Made by a program: the position numbers and the translations under genes. A stretch of DNA of 44,818 bases from NCBI GenBank assembly GCA_947302275.1, contig CAMYUW010000018.1, forward strand, positions 1-44,818. Direction: 5' to 3'. Source of the DNA: an uncultured Prevotellaceae bacterium. Lineage in GTDB: Bacteria; Bacteroidota; Bacteroidia; Bacteroidales; Muribaculaceae. Each line of letters starts with the position of its first letter. Position 1 is the stretch's first letter. Under the pieces are notes generated by a model that was not told the DNA's origin, did no database searches, and was given only the letters and a program-made list of their open reading frames with translations. Shown here piece by piece: positions 33,283-41,075 of this stretch.

Positions 33283-33290
33283 CAAAATTA
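33283..33290 (-). promoter_or_regulatory. Putative -7 box for the alpha-2-macroglobulin gene
   Basis: Minus-strand TAATTTTG matches TAnnTTTG about 30 bases upstream of the start; candidate TTTG elements are 13 and 25 bases away, so spacing is not ideal. Confidence 0.35.
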
Positions 33291-33746
33291 ATATAATAAT
33301 GTGCAAAACCCTAGCCAAAGCTCAACATTTTGCAATAATTAACGTCCAAAACGATTTTTCATGCTTGTGCTTAAAGAAGGCCATAGCAGATAGGCATAAC
33401 TGCAAGAATCCTACAAAAATGACTCTCCTGCTAGTCTCAAATGAACCATAAATATATTACCGTGTTTCATATCAGTCGCTTTTTTTAGGTTGATAAAAGG
33501 GGCTAACTCTCGCAGGCAAAATTACAACAGATTATTGAAAAAGTGCTGGCATTTGATGATCATTGTTTAAATAATAAAATATTGATTTTCAATTATATGG
33601 AAAACAAAAAGGTCATTTCGGGGTAATTCGTCGTTTTGGTGCATGGATTTTGACTTCCACCCCCTTTTTTTATTCAAAAGTCGATGGATAGAAGTGTTGC
33701 GAAATGTTAAATAATAGGTTCGCCTAAAAAATAATTTACAAAATTG

Positions 33747-33778
33747 TTTGGTTTATAAAATAAACTACTTTATCTTTG
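33747..33778 (+). promoter_or_regulatory. Promoter (TTTG-N20-TATCTTTG) for the membrane/HTH gene pair
   Basis: TTTG (33747-33750) and TATCTTTG (33771-33778) match the consensus and ideal spacing. Transcription would begin near 33785, leaving a leader of about 105 bases. Confidence 0.7.
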
Positions 33779-33891
33779 TGCCGTGATTCGAAACACAACT
33801 GGTGCGAACCGAGCCTTCTGCAGGGGTGAGGGTAGCGCCGCAAAGTATTGTTAGCCATCTTATTAATGATTTAAATTCAAGTTAAACAGTT

Positions 33892-34527
33892 ATGGAGGAG
33901 AATATGAATTTGACTGCTGAGCGCAGTCTGGAAATCATCCGCAATTCGATTGAGCGCAGCCAGCGTGCGATAGCCAAGAACTCTGGTCTGCCACTGATGT
34001 GGTGGGGCATTTGCGTTATGGTGTTCGCTTTGATAATAGAATACCTGTGGAAAAATCATGGCGGTCCCGCATGGAATTTCCTGTGGTTTGTGATGTGGGT
34101 TGTCGGGTATATCGGCAATCGTGTCATCGACAAGAAAAATGAGACGGTTCCCACGACCTTTGTCGGCAAGACCATCGGTCACGTATGGAGCACGTTCGGC
34201 ATCTTTTGCGGTGGCATCGGTCTGATACTCGGGCTTATTGCCGGTGGTGTGATTCCGGTGAAGTGTATAGTTCCTGACACCTACATTAATTGTCTGGTCT
34301 ATATGAATATCACGAGCATCATCTCGTTGTGCTTTGGTATCGCATCTACGATTATGGGCCTTGTCCTCCAGAATCGTCCTATTCAGGTGTGTGGACTGGT
34401 AGCCGGCTTCGGCGGTTTCTTTGCCGCTCTGTATTACCCGATGCATCAGATGTATGTGATGGCAGTTGTGGCGTTGATTGGCCTCGTGATTCCTGGCCTG
34501 ATTGTTCATTTCCAAAGCAAAAAGTGA
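33892..34527 (+). CDS. Six-helix membrane protein paired with a winged-helix regulator
   Basis: The product has a short N-terminal amphipathic stretch (TAERSLEIIRNSIERSQRAI) and about six membrane helices (about 35-50, 58-74, 97-115, 130-150, 158-176, 184-203). I do not recognise a named family, but membrane proteins of this shape are commonly followed by a small helix-turn-helix gene in Bacteroidales. Two starts are possible: ATG at 33892, or ATG at 33904, which has GGAGGAG immediately before it inside the first codons. The next gene begins 6 bases after the stop, so the two are one unit. Confidence 0.75.
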   Translation: MEENMNLTAERSLEIIRNSIERSQRAIAKNSGLPLMWWGICVMVFALIIEYLWKNHGGPAWNFLWFVMWVVGYIGNRVIDKKNETVPTTFVGKTIGHVWSTFGIFCGGIGLILGLIAGGVIPVKCIVPDTYINCLVYMNITSIISLCFGIASTIMGLVLQNRPIQVCGLVAGFGGFFAALYYPMHQMYVMAVVALIGLVIPGLIVHFQSKK

Positions 34528-34533
34528 GTTGCC

Positions 34534-34824
34534 ATGTTCAAGCCATTAGATCCATTGTTGCACAGTGAGTTGCGATTGGCGGTGATGTCGCTGCTCATCG
34601 GTGCCGAGTCGGCCGAGTTCCCCTACATTAAGGAACAGACTGGCGCCACGGCGGGTAACCTGAGCGTGCAACTCGATAAACTCGCCACCGCGGGCTATAT
34701 CACCGTAGAAAAAACTTTCAAGGGCAAGCGCCCGTGTACCCTTTGCAGCATCACGCCTGTGGGCCTCAAAGCATTTGAGGAATACGTCGAGACCCTGCGG
34801 GAATATCTTAACCCAAGTCAATAA
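34534..34824 (+). CDS. Small winged-helix transcriptional regulator
   Basis: The 96 residues form one winged-helix domain: LHSELRLAVMSLLIG, EFPYIKEQTGATAGNLSVQL as helix-turn-helix, and the wing YITVEKTFKGKRPCTLCSIT, followed by a dimerisation helix (GLKAFEEYVETLREYL). This matches the ArsR/MarR-like HTH_27 type regulators. It lies 6 bases after the membrane-protein gene and probably controls the pair's own promoter, possibly in response to a signal sensed by the membrane partner; that part is inference. No ligand domain is present, but the wing has a single Cys (PCTLC contains two Cys three residues apart). Confidence 0.88.
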   Translation: MFKPLDPLLHSELRLAVMSLLIGAESAEFPYIKEQTGATAGNLSVQLDKLATAGYITVEKTFKGKRPCTLCSITPVGLKAFEEYVETLREYLNPSQ

Positions 34825-34870
34825 AAAAAAGTGGTTCCGCTGTATCCATGCGATAGAGCGGAACCATTAT
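34823..34870. terminator. Bidirectional terminator
   Basis: A perfect 10-base stem (TGGTTCCGCT at 34832-34841 with 34857-34866) with extra inner pairing (TATC/GATA) has an A-run on its left and ATTATATTTT on its right. It ends the regulator gene from the left and the Spy-like gene from the right. Confidence 0.8.
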
Positions 34871-34895
34871 ATTTTGTCTCCCTGATGGAGTGATA

Positions 34896-35333
34896 TTATT
34901 TCTTGTTCTTTTTCTTGGAAATCATTTCGCGGGTGAATTTCACCTCGGCTTGTTTGAGTTGGAAGAGTTGTTTCTTTGAGAGGATTTTCGAAAACTTTTC
35001 AAAGTATGTTGCTTCGATTTCGCCCTCGCGAACTCTTGTGTTTGACAGAGCCGATGCGGCAACTTCATAGTCGCGATCGCTGGGATTTTTCTTTTTCTCT
35101 ATCTCATTGGCCAGTGCTCTGGCATTGCGGTTGACCTGATAGATTTCCCGTTCCATCTGCTCATAGAGTGGCATGAACTGCTTCTGCTGAGTGGGCGTCA
35201 AGCCTAGTTCCTCAATGATCATATCATGCTTTGCCTGATACATGTCACTCGCAAACTTGGTGCGTCCGTTCTGTGCCATGGCCGCAGTTGTGATGGCAAG
35301 CGCCATAATCAATATAGAAACTATCCTTTTCAT
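34896..35333 (-). CDS. Spy/CpxP-like (LTxxQ) periplasmic protein
   Basis: A signal peptide (residues 1-20, ending AAMAQ) precedes an all-helical, highly charged mature protein. It contains ELGLTPTQQKQFMPLYEQME, an LTxxQ motif, and a second related segment ILSKKQLFQLKQAEVKF, the layout of the Spy/CpxP family of periplasmic chaperone or stress-sensor proteins. The C-terminus is strongly basic (SKKKNKK). It is the last gene of a sigma factor operon, 15 bases behind the anti-sigma-like gene, so it may be a target or a modulator of that circuit. Family assignment is by motif only. Confidence 0.72.
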   Translation of the reverse strand: MKRIVSILIMALAITTAAMAQNGRTKFASDMYQAKHDMIIEELGLTPTQQKQFMPLYEQMEREIYQVNRNARALANEIEKKKNPSDRDYEVAASALSNTRVREGEIEATYFEKFSKILSKKQLFQLKQAEVKFTREMISKKKNKK

Positions 35334-35348
35334 AGTTCAGGTTCAATT

Positions 35349-35765
35349 TTACTGTTTCCTATTCTTGTCAATTGAAACCTCCTCTTCCATATTGCTCATC
35401 ATCACCGAGTCTTCATAATTGAGGATGTCGTAATCAGTGACAGATCCACTCATGATGAAGTCTTCAACATTGCCGTTATCGTCGCTCAATTTCTCGGCTA
35501 CGGCTCTAACGCCGTTGAGGTTGCTGGAATTGGAGAAATGGCTGAACACCGACATCATGCACCACACGCCGGCAAACATGGCTGCCAAATAGGCGAATGG
35601 CTTGACGCGCTGCCACATGGTGGGCTTGATGTCAACCGGTGTGATCTCAACATCTGGCAGCATTTCAGCCATGCGTTTGTTGAAATCATCGAAGTAATTC
35701 TCCGGCACTTTAAAGCCAGGATCCTTACCGTATTTGTTCAATATTGTGGAGTCTTCGTGTTTCAT
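35349..35765 (-). CDS. Single-span membrane protein, probable anti-sigma factor
   Basis: The N-terminal cytoplasmic part (KYGKDPGFKVPENYFDDFNK) has the PENYF motif frequent in small Bacteroidales proteins encoded after ECF sigma genes. One membrane helix (about 60-78, AYLAAMFAGVWCMMSVF) follows, then an acidic outer part (about 60 residues). I use the ATG at 35765 (138 residues) instead of an upstream TTG at 35792. It sits 53 bases after the sigma gene and 15 before the Spy-like gene. No zinc-binding anti-sigma motif is present, so the anti-sigma role rests on context. Confidence 0.7.
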   Translation of the reverse strand: MKHEDSTILNKYGKDPGFKVPENYFDDFNKRMAEMLPDVEITPVDIKPTMWQRVKPFAYLAAMFAGVWCMMSVFSHFSNSSNLNGVRAVAEKLSDDNGNVEDFIMSGSVTDYDILNYEDSVMMSNMEEEVSIDKNRKQ

Positions 35766-35818
35766 AACGCCTATTTGACTAGGGAATGTCAAAAAAGTTT
35801 AATGGGAGATGGCAAAAA

Positions 35819-36379
35819 TTATTCTGTTTCTCCTAAATACTGTTCGATTTTTTTCACCGCATGATGATAGGAGGCTTTCAGGGCCCCCTCGCTGGTGCCT
35901 AAAATCTCACTCATCTCGTCATATTTCATCTCGTCGTAGTAGCGCAAATTGAACACCAGCCTTTGCTTCTCGGGTAGAGTGGCGATGGCTTTTTGGAGAT
36001 TGATTTGGGCCTGGTCTCCGTCAAACCACTCGTCGCTCTCAAGTTGGTTGACAAGGAAACTCTCGTCATCGTCGATTGAGAGTTGGTTCATCACTTTCTT
36101 CTTGTTGACAAACGTGATGCTCTCGTTGATGGCGATCTTGTAGAGCCAGGTGGAGAGTTTGGCGTCACCACGGAAGTTGTCGATGTTGGTCCACGCCTTG
36201 AGGAAGGTGTTCTGCAGCACGTCGTTGGCGTCGTCATGGTCAATAACCATGCGACGTATCTGCCAGTAAAGCTGTGAGCTATAGTGCTCAATCACTTTAC
36301 CGAACGCCGTCTTGCACAGCTTGGGGTCGTGCAGTTGCTCAACCACCAGAGCCTCGTCATATTTCTCTCGTGCTGCCAT
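35819..36379 (-). CDS. ECF RNA polymerase sigma factor
   Basis: Region 2 (about 20-90) includes VLQNTFLKAWTNIDNFRGDA and STWLYKIAINESITF, and region 4 (about 125-180) includes ATLPEKQRLVFNLRYYDEMK, YDEMSEILGTSEGALKASYH. The linker (DDDESFLVNQLESDEWFDGD) is acidic. It is a full-length group 4 sigma-70 factor of 186 residues. It heads a three-gene unit with a membrane protein that is likely its anti-sigma factor and a Spy-like periplasmic protein, suggesting response to envelope stress. No strong promoter of the housekeeping type is seen upstream, in keeping with self-activation. Confidence 0.94.
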   Translation of the reverse strand: MAAREKYDEALVVEQLHDPKLCKTAFGKVIEHYSSQLYWQIRRMVIDHDDANDVLQNTFLKAWTNIDNFRGDAKLSTWLYKIAINESITFVNKKKVMNQLSIDDDESFLVNQLESDEWFDGDQAQINLQKAIATLPEKQRLVFNLRYYDEMKYDEMSEILGTSEGALKASYHHAVKKIEQYLGETE

Positions 36380-36464
36380 TAATCATACATTTGAGCGTGT
36401 AAAGTTAGCAAAAATTTTGCCAACCCACCCGAATTAATCAACATTTTATGTTTTTTTTAGCATT

Positions 36465-37592
36465 TCACAGTCTTTCCATCCAGTGGGAGAGAAAGACGTC
36501 GTTGATGGAGTAGATGGTGCCATTGAGGGTGACTTCGTCATTCAGCAGACCTTTTTCGGTCAAAGCTTCGGCAAGGCGTTGTGATGCGGAGGCGACCCCG
36601 ATTTTGTATCTGCCCAGGAATTGGGCAGACGTGATTTGACTCACACTGCCCTCTTTAGCGATGGCGATAAGATAGCTCCATTGCTTGACGGTCAGCATCT
36701 GGCGGTATTGCAGATAGACCGCCTCGCCTTGTTTCATCAATTGGTCACAAGCGGCTTTCACCTCGTTAATGTCTATGTCTTGTGCACAACTAGCAAACAC
36801 GGTATGACACAATTGCTGGGTGTAATAAGTATGGCGACGTGTCCAGTCGAGAATGAACTGTAAGGCCTCATCATCGATCTGCCGTCCGTAATCATTGAAT
36901 AAGTGGCGGATAAAGTCACCATAGGGCTTTTCGTCAATCTTTCCAAGTGAGACAAAAGTCGTGCTGGAGTAGAACGGTTTTTTCTCGTTAGTGAAAATGT
37001 CGGCCATCAGGTGCTTTTTGCTTCCGCAATAGATAAACGTCAGGTTGTGCGTCTGCTGGATATAGGTGCGCAACAGCGCCTCTATGTTTTGCTCTGGATA
37101 TTCGCGTATCTGCTGGAATTCGTCAATGGCAATGACGATATGAACATCTTGACTGTCAAGAAACTCCAAAAGGCCTCGCAGGGTGTATTCTTTCTCGTGG
37201 GCTGTCTGGTAGGCAATTTGTAACTGTGGTTCTCCAGTAATGTTGTCAAATGTCAGTTGTGGCTTCATCGACTTGATGAAGGTCATTAATTTGTCCCCAA
37301 TGCTGGTTTTGGGTTTGAAAGACTTCATTGTGGCCTCGGCCAACAATTTAATGAAATCATCAATATTGCGTGAAGAGAAGATGTCAAGATAGATGGTGTG
37401 TATCTCAGGGTGGATATCAGCAATCTCATCAAACAGGCGCAATAATAACCCAGTCTTGCCCATGCGGCGTTGAGATATCAACGTCATGTCGGTGTGATTG
37501 AGGCAGTTGCTTAACATCAGCCTCAACTCTTCCTCGCGGTCGCAAAATAGTTCCTTTGACTCGTATGATTTAATAGTGAACGGATTTTTCAT
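36465..37592 (-). CDS. AAA/STAND-like ATP-binding protein (COG1672 type)
   Basis: The start MKNPFTIKSYES, then ELFCDREEEL and the Walker A variant LISQRRMGKTG (Lys46) mark a Bacteroidetes-abundant family of AAA ATPases (PF01637-like); the Walker B strand is HIVIAIDEFQQI (about 155). The C-terminal 75 residues (QWSYLIAIAKEG, SAQFLGRYKIG, GLLNDEVTLNGTIYSINDVF) look like a winged helix, so the protein could bind DNA. The promoter at 37619-37650 decides the start: ATG at 37592 (375 residues), not an ATG-less upstream extension to 37661. The function of this family is not established. Confidence 0.85.
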   Translation of the reverse strand: MKNPFTIKSYESKELFCDREEELRLMLSNCLNHTDMTLISQRRMGKTGLLLRLFDEIADIHPEIHTIYLDIFSSRNIDDFIKLLAEATMKSFKPKTSIGDKLMTFIKSMKPQLTFDNITGEPQLQIAYQTAHEKEYTLRGLLEFLDSQDVHIVIAIDEFQQIREYPEQNIEALLRTYIQQTHNLTFIYCGSKKHLMADIFTNEKKPFYSSTTFVSLGKIDEKPYGDFIRHLFNDYGRQIDDEALQFILDWTRRHTYYTQQLCHTVFASCAQDIDINEVKAACDQLMKQGEAVYLQYRQMLTVKQWSYLIAIAKEGSVSQITSAQFLGRYKIGVASASQRLAEALTEKGLLNDEVTLNGTIYSINDVFLSHWMERL

Positions 37593-37618
37593 CAGACAGG
37601 ATATTATTAATGATGCCG

Positions 37619-37650
37619 CAAAGATAGATACAAATTTTTGATTACGCAAA
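37619..37650 (-). promoter_or_regulatory. Promoter (TTTG-N20-TATCTTTG) for the AAA ATPase gene
   Basis: TTTG (37650-37647) and TATCTTTG (37626-37619) match consensus and spacing on the minus strand; the leader is about 20 bases. The -33 element is inside the first palindrome of the operator-like array. Confidence 0.7.
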
Positions 37651-37695
37651 ATGCGTACCACAAAATGTGTAATAATTATTACGCAAAATGTGTAA
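37642..37695. promoter_or_regulatory. Triple operator-like repeat (CRCAAAATGYG) at the ATPase promoter
   Basis: TACGCAAAATGCGTA (37643-37657) is a perfect 6-base-arm palindrome; ACCACAAAATGTGTAA (37657-37672) and TTACGCAAAATGTGTAA (37679-37695) repeat it with small changes. The first overlaps the -33 element, so a bound protein would block transcription. The regulator is unknown; self-control by the ATPase's winged-helix end is possible. Confidence 0.6.
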
Positions 37696-37715
37696 TAGGT
37701 GGGGTGACGTTGGGC

Positions 37716-38606
37716 TTACTGGCGGAATTGGCTTGGTGTCATGCCAGTCATGCGCTTGAAGAACTTGGTGAAAAAGGACTGGTTGGGGAAATTCATGTCA
37801 TCGCTGATGCTAGTGATGGGCTTTTCGGTGTGAAGCAGGTCAATTTTGATGCGTGTGACCAGCGCTTCGTCAATCCACTGTTTTGCGCTTCGGCCGCTTG
37901 CCTGCTTAACCACTGTGCTCAGGTAACGTGGTGTGATGCACAGTCGAGACGCATAGAACTCGATGGTGTGGTGTTCGGGGGCAAATTCACTCACCAGATG
38001 GATGAAATCGGTGAACAGACGCTGCTCGCGTGACTGGTTCTTGCGTTCTGTTTGTTCTTGACGGCTCCACAAGTGATCCACATACCACAACAGGGCACTC
38101 ACCAGGTGCAGCGTCACCTGGCTGCTGCCGTCTTGCTGCTTCAGGTGCCGGTAGAGCATGAGGTGCAACTGGTCAAGATACTCCAGATCGGCTGGTTCCA
38201 GATGAATTTGGAAGTCACGCAGATGCCCATCAAAGGCCCTTGGGATGCGGTTCCCGATGGCGAGAGAAAACAGCTCGTCGCTTATGGACAGGCCGATGCC
38301 TTGAACGTCGGGAGCGGCACCTCTGTATTGCAGGATGCCGTTGCTGCCCAGAAATATCAGGTCTCCAGCCTCGAATCTCCGCTCCATCATATTGATGACA
38401 GGCGCGCTCCAACCGTTCTTGATGATGAGGAGGCGCATCTCGGGCATGAGCGTCGGCTGATCGACGAGCTGCTCCTTAATCAGGCCAATGCGAACATCGC
38501 GCGCAACGGCTAGGTTGTGCGAGATGTAGTTATTAGCTGCGGTCTCGTCGTTACCCTCAACGAGTTGTTTGAGCTGGGTCAGGTTTAATTGTCTTAATTC
38601 TGCCAT
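37716..38606 (-). CDS. AraC-family transcriptional regulator
   Basis: The C-terminal 100 residues hold the two helix-turn-helix units of AraC proteins: ASRLCITPRYLSTVVKQASG and ITSISDDMNFPNQSFFTKFF, ending MTGMTPSQFRQ. The N-terminal 170 residues (YISHNLAVARDVRIGLIKEQ, LIFLGSNGILQYRGAAPDVQ) are the cupin-like effector part. At 296 residues it is full length. It is divergent from the TolC-type gene, with about 156 bases between starts and a -7 box for each direction, so it is the natural regulator of the exporter operon. The effector is unknown. Confidence 0.92.
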   Translation of the reverse strand: MAELRQLNLTQLKQLVEGNDETAANNYISHNLAVARDVRIGLIKEQLVDQPTLMPEMRLLIIKNGWSAPVINMMERRFEAGDLIFLGSNGILQYRGAAPDVQGIGLSISDELFSLAIGNRIPRAFDGHLRDFQIHLEPADLEYLDQLHLMLYRHLKQQDGSSQVTLHLVSALLWYVDHLWSRQEQTERKNQSREQRLFTDFIHLVSEFAPEHHTIEFYASRLCITPRYLSTVVKQASGRSAKQWIDEALVTRIKIDLLHTEKPITSISDDMNFPNQSFFTKFFKRMTGMTPSQFRQ

Positions 38607-38625
38607 AGTAGTTGAATTTTGAACG

Positions 38626-38633
38626 CAAAGATA
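38626..38633 (-). promoter_or_regulatory. Putative -7 box for the AraC gene
   Basis: Minus-strand TATCTTTG, 20 bases upstream of the start. No -33 element at the usual distance, which would fit an activator-dependent promoter. Confidence 0.45.
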
Positions 38634-38729
38634 ATCAAATTAGGCTAAAACGAGAATTTTTTTTGATTAATTGTGCAAAAAGAACATTTTCTTCGAGGTT
38701 TAGATAGATAATAGCATGAAATAAGACAT

Positions 38730-38737
38730 TACCTTTG
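38730..38737 (+). promoter_or_regulatory. Putative -7 box for the exporter operon
   Basis: TACCTTTG lies only 5 bases before the first ATG at 38742, so transcription would begin about at that codon; the second ATG at 38763 is then the probable start. No -33 TTTG is present, as expected if an activator such as the divergent AraC protein is needed. Confidence 0.45.
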
Positions 38738-38762
38738 CGGTATGAAACTAATTCACAATGAC

Positions 38763-40028
38763 ATGAAACGGCTATTATTTATCATTGGCATCTGTCTGGC
38801 GGTATGCGCCACGGGTCAGACTCTCGATGAGTGCCAACAGGCAGCCGAGCGCAATTACCCGCTTATCGCTCAGCATGATCTGATTGCCCGAACGACAGAG
38901 CTTACGGTCGCCAATATCCAGAAAGGTTGGCTGCCGCAATTGTCAGCGACAGCCCAAGCCTCCTTCCAAAATGCCGTCCCTGCATGGCCCGATGAAATGA
39001 AGGGATTGATGCAGCAGATGGGTGTGGACATGAAGGGCCTGGCCAAGGACCAGTACCGCGTGGGACTTGACTTGCAGCAGACGGTGTTTGACGGCGGGGC
39101 CATCAGTGCCCAGAAGCAGGTAGCCCGTGAGCAGGGGGCAGTACAGCAGGCCCAACTCGACGTCAATTTGTATCAGGTGCGCCAGCGTGTCAACGAGATG
39201 TACTTCGGCCTATTGCTGCTCGATGACCAGATCAGCCTGAACAACGACTTGCAGGAGCAGCTTGCTGCCAGTGAGAAGAAACTCACCTCGATGGTCAAGC
39301 ACGGTACCGCAGCCCAGTGTGACCTGAACAATGTCAAAGCCGAGCGCCTGAAAGTCATCCAGCAGATGACCACCATGGAATCGCAGCGCCGCGTGCTGAT
39401 GGTGATGCTGGAGTCCTTTTGTGGCATTGAGGTGAAACAGGTAAGTAAGCCGGCTGCAGTCGATGTCGTGTCGGACAACAACCGTCCTGAACTTCGGCTC
39501 ATCGATAGCCAGTTGCGCCTTGCTGATGCGCAAGATAGAGCGCTTAACGCAGCCTTGTTGCCACATTTAGGGGTATTTGCACAGGGCTATTACGGCTATC
39601 CGGGATATAACATGTTCAAGGATATGATGGGCAGGAACTGGTCGTGGAACGGTATGGTGGGTGCCCGCCTGACGTGGAACATCGGGGCACTCTATACTCA
39701 TCACAATGACAAGGTAAAAGTGCAGTTGCAGCGCGAGACGGCCCAAAACCAGCGCGAGGTGTTCCTGTTCAACAACCGCTTGGAGCAAATGCAGCAAAAC
39801 GAAGCCATCGAGCGCTACCGCAGCCTCATGTCACAAGACCAGGAAATCATCACCCTGCGCGAGCAAGTGCGTAAGGCCGCAGAGTCCAAACTCTCGCACG
39901 GCATCATTGATGTGAACGACCTGTTGCGTGATATCAACAGTGAGAACGCCGCCCGTGTACAACGGTCTATCCATGAGATAGAGATGCTCAAACAGATGTA
40001 CGACTTGAAATATACAACGAACAATTAA
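38763..40028 (+). CDS. TolC-family outer-membrane efflux protein
   Basis: TolC proteins form the outer-membrane channel and periplasmic tunnel of tripartite exporters. A signal peptide (MKRLLFIIGICLAVCATGQ) is followed by TLDECQQAAERNYPLIAQHD, the start of the first repeat, and long heptad-rich helices (RQRVNEMYFGLLLLDDQISL and ERYRSLMSQDQEIITLREQV). I prefer the ATG at 38763 (421 residues) to the one at 38742, which lies at the likely transcription start. It is the first gene of a five-gene exporter operon. Confidence 0.93.
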   Translation: MKRLLFIIGICLAVCATGQTLDECQQAAERNYPLIAQHDLIARTTELTVANIQKGWLPQLSATAQASFQNAVPAWPDEMKGLMQQMGVDMKGLAKDQYRVGLDLQQTVFDGGAISAQKQVAREQGAVQQAQLDVNLYQVRQRVNEMYFGLLLLDDQISLNNDLQEQLAASEKKLTSMVKHGTAAQCDLNNVKAERLKVIQQMTTMESQRRVLMVMLESFCGIEVKQVSKPAAVDVVSDNNRPELRLIDSQLRLADAQDRALNAALLPHLGVFAQGYYGYPGYNMFKDMMGRNWSWNGMVGARLTWNIGALYTHHNDKVKVQLQRETAQNQREVFLFNNRLEQMQQNEAIERYRSLMSQDQEIITLREQVRKAAESKLSHGIIDVNDLLRDINSENAARVQRSIHEIEMLKQMYDLKYTTNN

Positions 40029-40043
40029 CCAAACAGCATAAAG

Positions 40044-41021
40044 ATGAAAAGGATAACTATCATTGCAAGCGTGGCGCTCTTGATGATGACCGCTTGCGGT
40101 AAGAAGGAGAAGGCATTTGACGCTAATGGAACGTTTGAGGCCACCGAGGTCACCATCTCGGCCAAGGCGACAGGCGAGTTGAAGTCCTTTGATGTTACCG
40201 AGGGGCAGACCATCGAGGGCGGCACCCAGGTGGGACGCATCGACACCTATCAGCTGGTGCTTAAAAAGCAACAACTCGAAACCCAGCGAGGTCAGCTCGC
40301 TGCAAGCAAACGCCAGTTGTCGTCCAATCGCTCGGCAGCCAGTAGCCAACAACTGGATTTGAGCAAGCAGCTCTCGTCTATTCAGCAACAGATTTCCAAT
40401 GCGCAGCGTGAACGCCAACGTTTTTCTGAGCTCGTCAAGGACGGTGCTGTGCCGCGCAAGCAGCTCGACGATATCGATAACCAGATCAAGGTGCTGAACC
40501 GTCAGTTGGAAGCCACACGCGACCAAATACGCAGTGCAAATGCGGCACTGGCCGAACAAGGCAAGGGCATTGGCGCCCAAATGGACGGAATAGATTCTCA
40601 GATGGCCGGCATCGACGCCCAGCAGCGCCAACTCGATGACCAGATTGCCAATGCCGATATCGTGGCACCCTACAAGGGTACTGTGCTGGAAAAATATGTT
40701 GAGCAGGGAGAGTTTGTATCAACAGGCAAGCCGTTGTTCAAGATGGCTGATGTAGATAACATGTTCATCCGAGCCTACGTTACCTCGGCCCAGCTGCAGA
40801 ACATCAAGGTGGGTCAGACGTGCAAGGTATTTGCCGACTATGGCGACGGCCAGAAGAAAGAATATCCGGGCACCATCACCTGGATTTCCAGCCGCTCGGA
40901 ATTCACCCCAAAGACCATCTTGACCGATGACGAGCGCGCAGACCTGGTTTATGCTGTCAAGATTGCCATCAAAAATGACGGTTATGTGAAAATCGGGATG
41001 TACGGGGAGGTGAAGTTTTAG
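40044..41021 (+). CDS. HlyD/YbhG-type membrane-fusion (adaptor) lipoprotein
   Basis: The N-terminus is a lipoprotein signal (lipobox MTAC, Cys18), so the adaptor is lipid-anchored in the inner membrane. A lipoyl-like segment (GTFEATEVTISAKATGELKS) is followed by a coiled coil of about 110 residues (70-180; LETQRGQLAASKRQLSS, ISNAQRERQRFSELVKDGAV) and the second lipoyl half (IVAPYKGTVLEKYVEQGEFV), then a beta-barrel domain ending GYVKIGMYGEVKF. It bridges the ABC permeases and the TolC partner encoded on either side. 325 residues is typical for YbhG. Confidence 0.94.
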   Translation: MKRITIIASVALLMMTACGKKEKAFDANGTFEATEVTISAKATGELKSFDVTEGQTIEGGTQVGRIDTYQLVLKKQQLETQRGQLAASKRQLSSNRSAASSQQLDLSKQLSSIQQQISNAQRERQRFSELVKDGAVPRKQLDDIDNQIKVLNRQLEATRDQIRSANAALAEQGKGIGAQMDGIDSQMAGIDAQQRQLDDQIANADIVAPYKGTVLEKYVEQGEFVSTGKPLFKMADVDNMFIRAYVTSAQLQNIKVGQTCKVFADYGDGQKKEYPGTITWISSRSEFTPKTILTDDERADLVYAVKIAIKNDGYVKIGMYGEVKF

Positions 41022-41075
41022 TTACGATTCGCTAGATACTCTAGAAAACTGGAGGGTCAAGATGACTGATGTCTC

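Larger units (their letters stand above)
33256..33891. other. AT-rich intergenic region between divergent genes
   Basis: It contains the -7 box of the left gene, about 400 bases of AT-rich DNA in which I see no gene, a complete rightward promoter (33747-33778) and a leader of about 105 bases that looks structured. A 72-codon frame at 33233-33451 overlaps the promoter and start of the alpha-2-macroglobulin gene and lacks coding features. Confidence 0.6.

Noticed and set aside
33233..33451. 72-codon plus-strand frame over the start of the alpha-2-macroglobulin gene
   Set aside because: Overlaps the N-terminus and promoter of that gene; no coding evidence.
33779..33845. tRNA or known riboswitch in the leader before 33892
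   Set aside because: A GATTCGAAAC string recalls a tRNA T-loop, but no acceptor stem or anticodon arm fits, and no known riboswitch core is visible.
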